Part shown: positions 1-5,149 of the stretch, piece by piece | Layout of the letters: each line of letters starts with the position of its first letter | How positions within the stretch are numbered: the stretch's first letter is position 1 | Assembly: GCA_002785065.1 (NCBI GenBank) | Contig: PFLI01000093.1 | Span: 1 to 5,149, forward strand | From: Candidatus Roizmanbacteria bacterium CG_4_10_14_0_8_um_filter_33_9 | GTDB lineage: Bacteria; Patescibacteriota; Microgenomatia; UBA1406; GWC2-37-13 | Length of the DNA: 5,149 bases | Direction: 5' to 3' | Translations under genes and position numbers: made by a program | Notes under the pieces: generated by a model | Databases searched by the model: none | Seen by the model: the letters and a program-made list of their open reading frames with translations, nothing else | What the model was told of the DNA's origin: nothing

Positions 1-275
1 AATTTTATTTTTTTACTGTTAAAAAAATGGGCAGAAATAAGAAGTACGATAAAAGGAATAAAGATACTTACTCCTCCAAAATTTAATACTAATATTTCAT
101 TTATCTGGGAAAGCAAGGCTCCTCCTTCTTCATTTGTCTGAATAAACCAAACAAACGATAAAAAAAGGAGAAATGAGAGGGCAACACCAATAAAACCGAG
201 AATATTAAAAACAGTCTTACTATTTATCTTAACCTTAAAAAAAGGTATTTTAATAAGTGATTTTCTTCGTGCCAT
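1..275 (-). CDS. ftsK: DNA translocase FtsK/SpoIIIE-like, N-terminal membrane part (cut by window edge)
   Basis: Ninety-one codons are visible from ATG 275-273 to the left edge. The protein opens with a basic segment (MARRKSLIKIPFFKVK). Two hydrophobic segments follow at about residues 21-45 and 61-85, separated by a short polar stretch that includes NEEGG. The second reads ..NFGGVSIFIPFIVLL.., resembling the FG-x-x-(aromatic/I)-(L/I)P pattern of the FtsK 4TM membrane domain. FtsK is a septum-anchored hexameric ATPase that pumps chromosomal DNA during division. The motor and gamma domains that would prove the identity lie outside the window. The position after pnp fits, since spoIIIE/ftsK also lies near pnp in Firmicutes. 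ATG 275 is chosen because a -35/-10 pair ends 7 nt before it. The frame stays open for 30 codons back to the pnp stop, and a TTG at 311-309 is a weaker alternative start. Any other membrane protein with two or more TM segments remains possible. Confidence 0.6.
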   Translation of the reverse strand, partial: MARRKSLIKIPFFKVKINSKTVFNILGFIGVALSFLLFLSFVWFIQTNEEGGALLSQINEILVLNFGGVSIFIPFIVLLISAHFFNSKKIK

Positions 276-282
276 ATGAAAA

Positions 283-311
283 ATTGTACTACTAATTCTA
301 TCTAAAATCAA
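283..311 (-). promoter_or_regulatory. Predicted promoter of ftsK, giving a leaderless mRNA
   Basis: On the minus strand TTGATT (311-306) and TACAAT (288-283) are separated by exactly 17 nt. They match the sigma70 consensus at 4/6 and 5/6 positions. The ATG begins 7 nt after the -10, so transcription should start at or within about 2 nt of it. No Shine-Dalgarno sequence is present. The promoter lies in the 90-bp pnp-ftsK spacer, so ftsK can be transcribed independently of pnp. This is a sequence prediction only, and such hexamers occur by chance in AT-rich DNA. Confidence 0.55.
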
Positions 312-365
312 CGAAAGAAGATTTGTATCGGCAACAAGTCTAAATTGTTTAAAAGTTAGAAATTT

Positions 366-2456
366 TTACTTAATGAGTTGTAAATTTATTCTTCCCTGGC
401 TATCGATTTGAATAACCTTTACTTTAACCCGTTGACCAAGTGAAACAATTTTACTTGGATCTTTTACAAATTGATCACTCATTTTGGATACATGGACCAA
501 GCCTTCTTGACCCGGAATACATTCAACAAAAGCTCCGAAAGGAAGAATTCGTTTTACCTCGCCTTCAAACTCTTCACCAACTTGAACTTCCCGAGTCATA
601 TCTGATATTGTATTTACAGCATCTTGCACTCCTTTTCTATCAATACCGCTTATCACTACTTTACCATCATCTTCAATGTTGATTTCAGTTTTTGTTCTTG
701 CAATAAGTGCACGAATATTTTTTCCTCCTGGACCAATTATATCTCCAATTTTATCTGAAGGAGGGGTTAAGATGACAACTTTTGGAGCATATTGAGAAAT
801 ATCTAATCTGGCTTTTGAAAGAACTTTATTCATATGCTCTAAAATATAAAGTCTCGCTAACTTTGCACGTTCAAAGATGTTGTGAATCATTTCCTTCGTT
901 AACCCTTTATTTTTTACATCAAGCTGAATAGCAGTAATTCCATTAGAAGTACCCGCAACTTTAAAATCCATTTCACCGGAAAAATCTTCAAGTCCAACAA
1001 TGTCGGTAAGAATTTCATATTCCGTATCAGATTTTGTTACAATCCCCATTGCAACTCCGGCAACTGCGCTTTTTATTGGAACACCTGCGTCCATGAGAGA
1101 AAGGGATGATCCGCAAATTGATCCCATAGATGATGATCCGTTTTCAGCAAGTATTTCCGAAACAACCCGTATCGCATAAGGAAATTCTTCAGCGGTCGGT
1201 AAAACAGGTTCAATTGCTTTTTCAGCAAGTGCACCATGACCGATCGCTCGTCTACTTGGACCCATCATTCGTCCTGTCTGACCATACGAATACGGACCGT
1301 CTGAGTAGTGGTGAATATAACGCTTTGTGTCCTTTCCTTCAGGACCTTCAATCAACTGCTCTAATGTAGTTGACCCGATTGTTGAAATAGAAATAACCTG
1401 AGTTTGACCTCTTTGAAACAATGCAGAACCGTGTGTTCGTGGAAGCAATCCCACCTCAACATCTATATTGCGAACTTCATCTACTTTTCGCCCGTCTGGT
1501 CGTTTCTTTTTATCTAGAATGTTCTTCCGAATTTGTTCATAATTGTATTTAGTAACAATTCCCAGAATTTTTTTCTTATCATATTTTCCTTCTGTTTCTT
1601 CAAACATACGATCAATTATTTCGTTCAGGGCGGGACTATTAGTACCGGGAGTAATTGCCGCTTCTTTCATTGCTTCTGTTAAATCTGATTTATATGACTT
1701 TGCAATTATTGATTCGATATCCTTATTGGCTTCATCATTTGGAATTTCACTTTTTGTTTTCCCGATTTTCTTAACAATTCCTGCAATGAAATCTATGATT
1801 TTCTTATTTTCTTTTTTAGCCATTTCAATACCTTCTTCAATTATGTTCTCTGATAGCATTCCTGCCTGTGTTTCTATCATAACAACTTTTTCTGATGTCG
1901 AAGAAACAACCAACTCAAGAAAAGAGTATTCTTGTTCTTCATCTGAAGGATTTAAAACAAAAGTACCATTTTTATTTTCTGGAGAGGGAATATATCCAAC
2001 TTTTGTAGTACTTATTGGCCCCTCCCAAGGAACGCTTGAAACAGCCAATGCTGCGGATGTTGCTATAGCTGATACTATTTCCGGCGAATTTACGCCATCA
2101 ACCGAAAGAAGGGTGATAACAATTTGAACTTGTTTTTTAAACAGTTTTGGGAATAAAGGACGAATAGACCGATCAATAAGTCGACCTGTTAAAACGGCTT
2201 CATCAGAAGGACGACCTTCTCTCTTTATCCAACGCGATCCTTTAATAAGTCCACCTGCATATAATTTTTCAACATATTCTACAGAAAGTGGAAAATAATC
2301 AATTGCTGGATTCTCCGCGCCAACTGCAATAGTTACAAGAACTGCAGTATCACCAAGCGTAGCAAAAACAGACGTATCAACAGACTGTGCAAATTTTCCA
2401 AATTGAAGTTTTAACGGCTGTTTATTAATTACCAATGTTTCTTCAGAAGATTTCAT
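366..2456 (-). CDS. pnp: Polynucleotide phosphorylase (PNPase)
   Basis: Trimeric 3'-to-5' exoribonuclease that uses phosphate to release nucleoside diphosphates, and can run in reverse as a polymerase. It acts in cytoplasmic mRNA decay. The 696 aa match the usual length of about 700. Domain order: RNase PH 1 (about 8-140, with KREGRPSDE and GRLIDRSIRPLFP), helical linker (about 215-315), RNase PH 2 (from RPDGR at 319-323 to about 545), KH (GPGGK from 575) and S1 (about 625-694). Active-site residues are present: R402/R403, the SSS loop at 441-443, and D491, D497 and K499, matching E. coli D486, D492 and K494. Two usually conserved acids differ: A404 follows RR where Glu is common, and GEMDFK replaces GDMDFK. 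The protein ends directly after S1 with no tail. It starts 65 bp after the rpsO stop and has no Shine-Dalgarno sequence. Co-transcription with rpsO is likely, as in many bacteria. Confidence 0.98.
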   Translation of the reverse strand: MKSSEETLVINKQPLKLQFGKFAQSVDTSVFATLGDTAVLVTIAVGAENPAIDYFPLSVEYVEKLYAGGLIKGSRWIKREGRPSDEAVLTGRLIDRSIRPLFPKLFKKQVQIVITLLSVDGVNSPEIVSAIATSAALAVSSVPWEGPISTTKVGYIPSPENKNGTFVLNPSDEEQEYSFLELVVSSTSEKVVMIETQAGMLSENIIEEGIEMAKKENKKIIDFIAGIVKKIGKTKSEIPNDEANKDIESIIAKSYKSDLTEAMKEAAITPGTNSPALNEIIDRMFEETEGKYDKKKILGIVTKYNYEQIRKNILDKKKRPDGRKVDEVRNIDVEVGLLPRTHGSALFQRGQTQVISISTIGSTTLEQLIEGPEGKDTKRYIHHYSDGPYSYGQTGRMMGPSRRAIGHGALAEKAIEPVLPTAEEFPYAIRVVSEILAENGSSSMGSICGSSLSLMDAGVPIKSAVAGVAMGIVTKSDTEYEILTDIVGLEDFSGEMDFKVAGTSNGITAIQLDVKNKGLTKEMIHNIFERAKLARLYILEHMNKVLSKARLDISQYAPKVVILTPPSDKIGDIIGPGGKNIRALIARTKTEINIEDDGKVVISGIDRKGVQDAVNTISDMTREVQVGEEFEGEVKRILPFGAFVECIPGQEGLVHVSKMSDQFVKDPSKIVSLGQRVKVKVIQIDSQGRINLQLIK

Positions 2457-2472
2457 AAAATATAAAAAAATT

Positions 2473-2503
2473 ATTATATAACGGATAATGACTTATTATT
2501 CAA
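2473..2503 (-). promoter_or_regulatory. Possible internal promoter of pnp
   Basis: A perfect TATAAT lies at 2478-2473 on the minus strand, 16 nt before the pnp ATG. TTGAAT at 2503-2498 is a partial -35 with a 19-nt spacer, or 17 nt if the overlapping TATATA is used as the -10. The predicted leader is about 9 nt, U-rich and without a Shine-Dalgarno site. The spacing is less favourable than for rpsO or ftsK, and the spacer is very AT-rich, so a chance match is quite possible. Confidence 0.35.
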
Positions 2504-2521
2504 TAGGAGGCGCTGTTGTTA

Positions 2522-2860
2522 TTATTTTTTTAATCCAAGACTTTCAATCAGCGTTTTATATCGCTTTTCATCCAGTTTTTGTAAGTAATTGAGTATTCTT
2601 CTTCTTTTTGCAATTACTTTTAACAATCCCCTCCTTGAATGATTGTCTTTTTTATTATGAGTTAAATGGTCAGTTAATCTTAAAATTTTTTGTGTGAGAA
2701 GCGCTGTTTGAACTTCAGGAGAACCAGTATCGCCTTGTTTTTGTGCAAATTGCTCAATTAATTTTTGCTTGTCTTCGGGAAATATTTTTTTGGGAATTGT
2801 AACAGATTGTTTAGTTGAGGTTTTTTTTACAGTTTCTTTCTTTTTAGATGTTGTTTTCAT
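2522..2860 (-). CDS. rpsO: 30S ribosomal protein S15 with N-terminal extension
   Basis: S15 is a primary binder of 16S rRNA in the central domain and contributes to an intersubunit bridge. From about residue 25 the family is clear: PEDKQKLIEQFAQ, then the rRNA-contact segments GDTGSPEVQ and NHSRRGLLK, the basic KRRRILNYL, and a C-terminal ESLGLKK. The 112 aa exceed the usual 88-89. The excess is an N-terminal stretch of about 24 residues rich in Lys, Thr and Ser (MKTTSKKKETVKKTSTKQ..). ATG 2860 is well supported, because no other ATG lies in the extension and a strong promoter sits directly before it. A two-codon ATG-ATA-TGA overlaps the start out of frame and is not a real gene. The gene ends in tandem stops (TAATAA). 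With almost no leader, the classic S15 autoregulation through a 5'-UTR structure should be absent. It is the first gene of the rpsO-pnp-ftsK cluster. Confidence 0.98.
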   Translation of the reverse strand: MKTTSKKKETVKKTSTKQSVTIPKKIFPEDKQKLIEQFAQKQGDTGSPEVQTALLTQKILRLTDHLTHNKKDNHSRRGLLKVIAKRRRILNYLQKLDEKRYKTLIESLGLKK

Positions 2861-2868
2861 ATCATAGG

Positions 2869-2897
2869 ATTATAATGGATTAATAAATAACTTTCAA
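2869..2897 (-). promoter_or_regulatory. Strong predicted promoter of rpsO with near-leaderless start
   Basis: Minus-strand TTGAAA (2897-2892, 5/6 match) is followed after exactly 17 nt by a perfect TATAAT (2874-2869). The rpsO ATG begins 8 nt after the -10. A purine at 2862 is the natural start site, giving a leader of about 2 nt with no room for a ribosome binding site. This is the best promoter match in the window, which fits a ribosomal protein gene. Confidence 0.8.
2871..2876 (+). promoter_or_regulatory. Possible -10 element for the divergent small membrane-protein gene
   Basis: Plus-strand TATAAT lies inside the palindrome ATTATAAT (2869-2876), which also supplies the rpsO -10 on the other strand. 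Initiation near 2883 would give a leader of about 29 nt containing the AGGAAG ribosome binding site. I find no good -35: TTGTTT at 2851-2856 is only 14 nt away, and there is no TGn extension. Activity is therefore likely weaker than toward rpsO. Confidence 0.45.
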
Positions 2898-2898
2898 C

Positions 2899-2904
2899 AG
2901 GAAG
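2899..2904 (+). promoter_or_regulatory. Shine-Dalgarno site of the small membrane-protein gene
   Basis: AGGAAG ends 7 nt before ATG 2912, which is optimal spacing. It is the only clear ribosome binding site in the window. It supports both the start codon and the reality of this otherwise unrecognised gene. Confidence 0.7.
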
Positions 2905-2911
2905 TTTTATT

Positions 2912-3220
2912 ATGAAAAAATATATATCTAAAATCCCACATAAAAAAATAATGATTTCTAGCTTAATTTGTTTAGCTTTCCTCACATGGCTTATGTTTTT
3001 TATCCCCCCTTCGAATCTATATATTATTCTTACATATATTCTTCTTTTAAGTTGTTTCTGTTATCTTGTATCCAGTTTATTTTTAAACAATATAAGACGA
3101 ATTGTTGTTGCGTTGTTTATTTTTACTTTATTATCAATTAATGGTTATTTAGGTTTTAATGTTTTAAATTGTATATTACTCTTCTTCCTGTTTCTGGTAT
3201 TCTTTTTTTTGGTACAATAG
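2912..3220 (+). CDS. Small multi-spanning membrane protein, function unknown
   Basis: A 102-aa protein that I cannot assign to a named family. After a basic N-terminus (MKKYISKIPHKK) there are about four hydrophobic segments, near residues 13-31, 36-58, 64-80 and 84-101. The loops are very short, and the NNIRR loop precedes segment three. By the positive-inside rule the N-terminus is probably cytoplasmic. There is no cleavable signal peptide motif, catalytic motif or soluble domain. It diverges from rpsO and lies 6 bp before metG, whose predicted promoter overlaps its last codons. Similar short Leu/Ile/Phe-rich proteins are, as I recall, common in CPR genomes, but I cannot name an orthologue. 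The Shine-Dalgarno site and the continuous hydrophobic pattern argue that it is real. Confidence 0.75.
   Translation: MKKYISKIPHKKIMISSLICLAFLTWLMFFIPPSNLYIILTYILLLSCFCYLVSSLFLNNIRRIVVALFIFTLLSINGYLGFNVLNCILLFFLFLVFFFLVQ
3210..3218 (+). promoter_or_regulatory. Extended -10 promoter of metG overlapping the upstream stop codon
   Basis: TGG-TACAAT is an extended -10: TG at 3210-3211, hexamer at 3213-3218. The last T of the hexamer is the first base of the TAG stop (3218-3220) of the preceding gene. ATG 3227 begins 8 nt after the hexamer, predicting a leader of about 2-3 nt and no ribosome binding site. No good -35 is seen at 16-18 nt, which an extended -10 can tolerate. Confidence 0.55.
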
Positions 3221-3226
3221 TACATT

Positions 3227-4654
3227 ATGGGTAAAAACTTCTATATAACCACAACAGCACCCTATGTAAACGCAAGACCTCATATTGGTTTTGCACTTGA
3301 AGCTATTCAGGCCGATGTAATAGCTCGTTATAAAAGACTGTTTGGTTACAATGTTGCGTTTGGATTTGGAACTGATGAACATGGTGTAAAAATTTATCGT
3401 AAAGCTATATCTAAAAAAAAAGATCCTAAAATCTATTGTGATGAATACGCACAAAAGTATGATCAACTAATACAGTTGCTTAATCTCAGCACTACTCATT
3501 TTATGCGTACTACTGATACAAATCATATTAAGGCTGCTCAAACTATGTGGAAATTATGCTACGATAATGGCGATATTTATAAAAAAAATTATAATATCAA
3601 ATATTGTGTTGGTTGCGAGTTGGAAAAAACAGATTCAGAATTAGTTGATAATAAATGCCCAACTCATCCAAATTTAGAAATCGAATCTTATCAAGAAGAG
3701 AATTATTTTTTTAGATTTTCTAAGTATCAAGATAAATTATTGGAATTGTATAATGATAATCCTTCTTTTATTATCCCACAAAGTAAATTAAATGAAATAA
3801 CATCCTTCGTAAAAAAAGGCTTGCAGGACTTTAGCATTTCTCGTCTTAAATCAAAAATGCCTTGGGGAATTGATGTTCCCGGCGATCCTGCACACGTGAT
3901 GTATGTTTGGTTTGATGCGCTCGTATTTTATATTTCAACTTTAGGTTGGCCACAAAATAAAACTGAATTTGAAAAATGGTGGCCGGTAGTTCAACTCGCA
4001 GGAAAGGATAATCTTCGGCAACAGTCAGCTATTTGGCAAGCTATGCTTTTTTCCGCTGGTTTACCCACATCAAAACAAATTATTATTCATGGTTTTATCA
4101 CATCAAACGGTCAAAAAATGAGTAAGAGTCTTGATAATGTTATTGATCCGGTATTAATAGTAAATAAATATGGAATTGATGCTGTCCGGTATTATTTGTT
4201 AAGAGAAATTCCTTCAATAGGCGATGGCGATTTTTCAGAGAAGCGTTTTAAAGAATTGTATAATTCCGATTTGGCAAACGGCTTAGGTAATCTTGTCGCC
4301 CGAGTATTAACACTTGCAGAAAAAATCAATCTCGTTGCCCCTGAGGATAATGAAAAAACAACTGCTATTCCTCAAAATCTCTTTAAATCCGGATTTAAAA
4401 AACATATTGAGAATTTTGAACTTAATATTGCTCTTGAAAACGTTTGGAATGGATTTAAAGAAATCGATGCTCAAATTAATCGTGATGAACCTTGGAAAAA
4501 TCCTCAAGCAACCACTATCTTAAGTTATATTACCGAAATCCGATCTTATGTAAACTATTTACGACCTTTTTTGCCTTCTGTTTCTGAAAAAATTATGAAA
4601 GCAACAAAAGGAAAAATAAACAAAATTCCAATTTTATTTCCTCGTATCAGTTAA
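3227..4654 (+). CDS. metG: Methionyl-tRNA synthetase, short form
   Basis: Class I enzyme that charges tRNA-Met with methionine using ATP, in the cytoplasm. The Rossmann fold carries the first signature at 19-22, here HIGF instead of HIGH, then GTDEHG (48-53) and a perfect KMSKS (297-301). The connective insert holds one zinc knuckle, C127-x2-C130-x13-C144-x2-H147, the Cys3His spacing I recall from Thermus MetRS. Methionine-pocket residues W228, A231, Y235 and W270 are conserved, but Q266 and N262 occupy the positions of E. coli His301 and Ile297. The anticodon-binding helical domain keeps N355-x3-R359 and P422-W423. At 475 aa it lacks the C-terminal EMAP-like tRNA-binding domain found in many bacterial MetRS. 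It starts 6 bp after the membrane-protein gene and ends 13 bp before the PBP gene. No Shine-Dalgarno sequence precedes it. The conserved motifs indicate a functional enzyme. Confidence 0.97.
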   Translation: MGKNFYITTTAPYVNARPHIGFALEAIQADVIARYKRLFGYNVAFGFGTDEHGVKIYRKAISKKKDPKIYCDEYAQKYDQLIQLLNLSTTHFMRTTDTNHIKAAQTMWKLCYDNGDIYKKNYNIKYCVGCELEKTDSELVDNKCPTHPNLEIESYQEENYFFRFSKYQDKLLELYNDNPSFIIPQSKLNEITSFVKKGLQDFSISRLKSKMPWGIDVPGDPAHVMYVWFDALVFYISTLGWPQNKTEFEKWWPVVQLAGKDNLRQQSAIWQAMLFSAGLPTSKQIIIHGFITSNGQKMSKSLDNVIDPVLIVNKYGIDAVRYYLLREIPSIGDGDFSEKRFKELYNSDLANGLGNLVARVLTLAEKINLVAPEDNEKTTAIPQNLFKSGFKKHIENFELNIALENVWNGFKEIDAQINRDEPWKNPQATTILSYITEIRSYVNYLRPFLPSVSEKIMKATKGKINKIPILFPRIS

Positions 4655-4657
4655 AAT
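4652..4657 (+). promoter_or_regulatory. Possible -10 element of the PBP gene overlapping the metG stop
   Basis: TAAAAT (5/6 match to TATAAT) begins with the metG stop codon TAA. ATG 4668 lies 10 nt after it, predicting a leader of about 4 nt. No convincing -35 or TGn extension is present. The main support is that its placement repeats the pattern seen at metG, rpsO and ftsK. Read-through from metG is an alternative. Confidence 0.3.
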
Positions 4658-4667
4658 CTAAATATAC

Positions 4668-5149
4668 ATGGTATCACACATAAAAGAGCATGAAGAACTA
4701 ACTCAAAATCAACATAAAAGAGCTTCCGTGAAAAAGTTACCCTCACGTTTGTTTCTTTTTATTTTAATACCTATACTTGTTATTTTGATTTTCGCTGCTC
4801 TTTTTTATGTTTTAATTCTTTATAAACTTCCATCCCCCCAATCATTACGTAATAGCCGTACAACTCCACTTTCCACACATATTTATGACCGAAATGGAAA
4901 ATTATTATATGAATTTTATAAAGAACAAAATAGAACGTTTGTTTCTATAAAAACATTACCCCAAAATACATATCAATCAACAATTGCTATTGAAGATAAA
5001 GATTTCTACAAACACAATGGAGTTTCATTGGTCTCAGGTATTTTTCGAGCGATAAAAGACACTGTATTTGGACAAAATCTTCAAGGAGGCTCCACCATTA
5101 CTCAACAATTAGTCAAAAGTGCTCTTCTTACACCAGAGCGTACTATTCA
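4668..5149 (+). CDS. Class A penicillin-binding protein (PBP1A-like), N-terminal part, cut by window edge
   Basis: 160 codons are visible before the right edge. Class A PBPs polymerise lipid II into glycan strands (GT51 domain) and cross-link them (transpeptidase domain). Layout: a polar cytoplasmic N-terminus with many His, Lys and Glu (1-27), a single membrane anchor (about 28-52), a short linker with the IYDRNGKLLYEF segment typical of the family (72-83), then the GT51 domain. Motif 1 is IEDKDFYKHNG (108-118), with E109 as the expected catalytic glutamate. Motif 2 is GGSTITQQLVK (140-150). The remaining GT51 motifs and the SxxK/SxN/KTG transpeptidase motifs lie beyond the window, so a monofunctional glycosyltransferase cannot be strictly excluded. 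ATG 4668 is the first possible start, because an in-frame TAA lies at 4659-4661. No Shine-Dalgarno sequence is seen. The gene follows metG by 13 bp on the same strand. Confidence 0.93.
   Translation, partial: MVSHIKEHEELTQNQHKRASVKKLPSRLFLFILIPILVILIFAALFYVLILYKLPSPQSLRNSRTTPLSTHIYDRNGKLLYEFYKEQNRTFVSIKTLPQNTYQSTIAIEDKDFYKHNGVSLVSGIFRAIKDTVFGQNLQGGSTITQQLVKSALLTPERTI

Noticed and set aside
317..345. Weak stem (TTGT/ACAA) in the pnp-ftsK spacer as a terminator
   Set aside because: Only about four pairs, and not followed by a U run in the minus-strand transcript.
1543..2127. 194-codon plus-strand open frame antisense to pnp
   Set aside because: It lies wholly inside the highly conserved pnp gene, has no ribosome binding site or recognisable domain, and its hydrophobic composition is the expected complement of an AT-rich coding strand.
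2471..2500. Possible terminator after rpsO (ATTAT..ATAAT stem followed by a T run)
   Set aside because: The stem is only about 5 A/T pairs with no GC, overlaps the candidate pnp promoter, and would be too unstable for a confident intrinsic terminator.
2505..2510. AGGAGG on the plus strand in the rpsO-pnp spacer (CCUCCU in the minus-strand RNA)
   Set aside because: No start codon follows at suitable spacing on the plus strand. On the minus strand it resembles an anti-Shine-Dalgarno sequence, but pnp has no Shine-Dalgarno site to pair with, so I treat it as chance.
3176..3466. 96-codon minus-strand open frame across the start of metG
   Set aside because: It overlaps the metG signature region and the end of the membrane-protein gene in antisense, with no promoter or protein family signal.
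4314..4523. Short open frames on both strands inside the 3' part of metG
   Set aside because: They are alternative-frame shadows of the metG anticodon-binding domain, with no independent start signals.

Overview
This AT-rich window carries two divergent gene clusters that meet at a 51-bp intergenic region at 2861-2911. It looks like a compact bacterial chromosome, most likely from Candidatus Patescibacteria (CPR), Microgenomates-like. That placement is inference. It rests on the very short intergenic gaps, the short (475 aa) MetRS with an HIGF signature and a GKDNLRQQ segment that I associate with CPR sequences, and the ftsK-pnp-rpsO gene order. All stops seen are TAA or TAG, and no coding region needs a recoded TGA.

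Minus-strand cluster, in transcription order: rpsO (ribosomal protein S15, 2522-2860), pnp (polynucleotide phosphorylase, 366-2456), and the 5' end of an ftsK/spoIIIE-like DNA translocase (start at 275, running off the left edge). Plus-strand cluster: a small multi-spanning membrane protein of unknown function (2912-3220), metG (methionyl-tRNA synthetase, 3227-4654), and the 5' part of a class A penicillin-binding protein with a GT51 glycosyltransferase domain (4668, running off the right edge). No stretch above 300 bp lacks a gene. I see no RNA gene, CRISPR array, mobile element or convincing intrinsic terminator.

The genes are housekeeping: translation (S15, MetRS), RNA decay (PNPase), chromosome segregation (FtsK) and cell-wall synthesis (PBP). 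No exotic system is visible. The interesting layer is the arrangement of the starts. Upstream of rpsO, metG, ftsK and probably the PBP gene, a good sigma70-type -10 hexamer lies only 7-10 nt before the ATG. There is then no room for a Shine-Dalgarno site, which predicts leaderless or nearly leaderless mRNAs. The membrane-protein gene is the only one with a clear Shine-Dalgarno sequence. The rpsO -10 is a perfect 8-bp palindrome that also reads TATAAT on the other strand, so it may fire in both directions. The -10 elements before metG and the PBP gene overlap the stop codon of the preceding gene. At the protein level, MetRS has an altered HIGH motif (HIGF) and substitutions at methionine-pocket positions, and S15 carries a basic N-terminal extension of about 24 residues.
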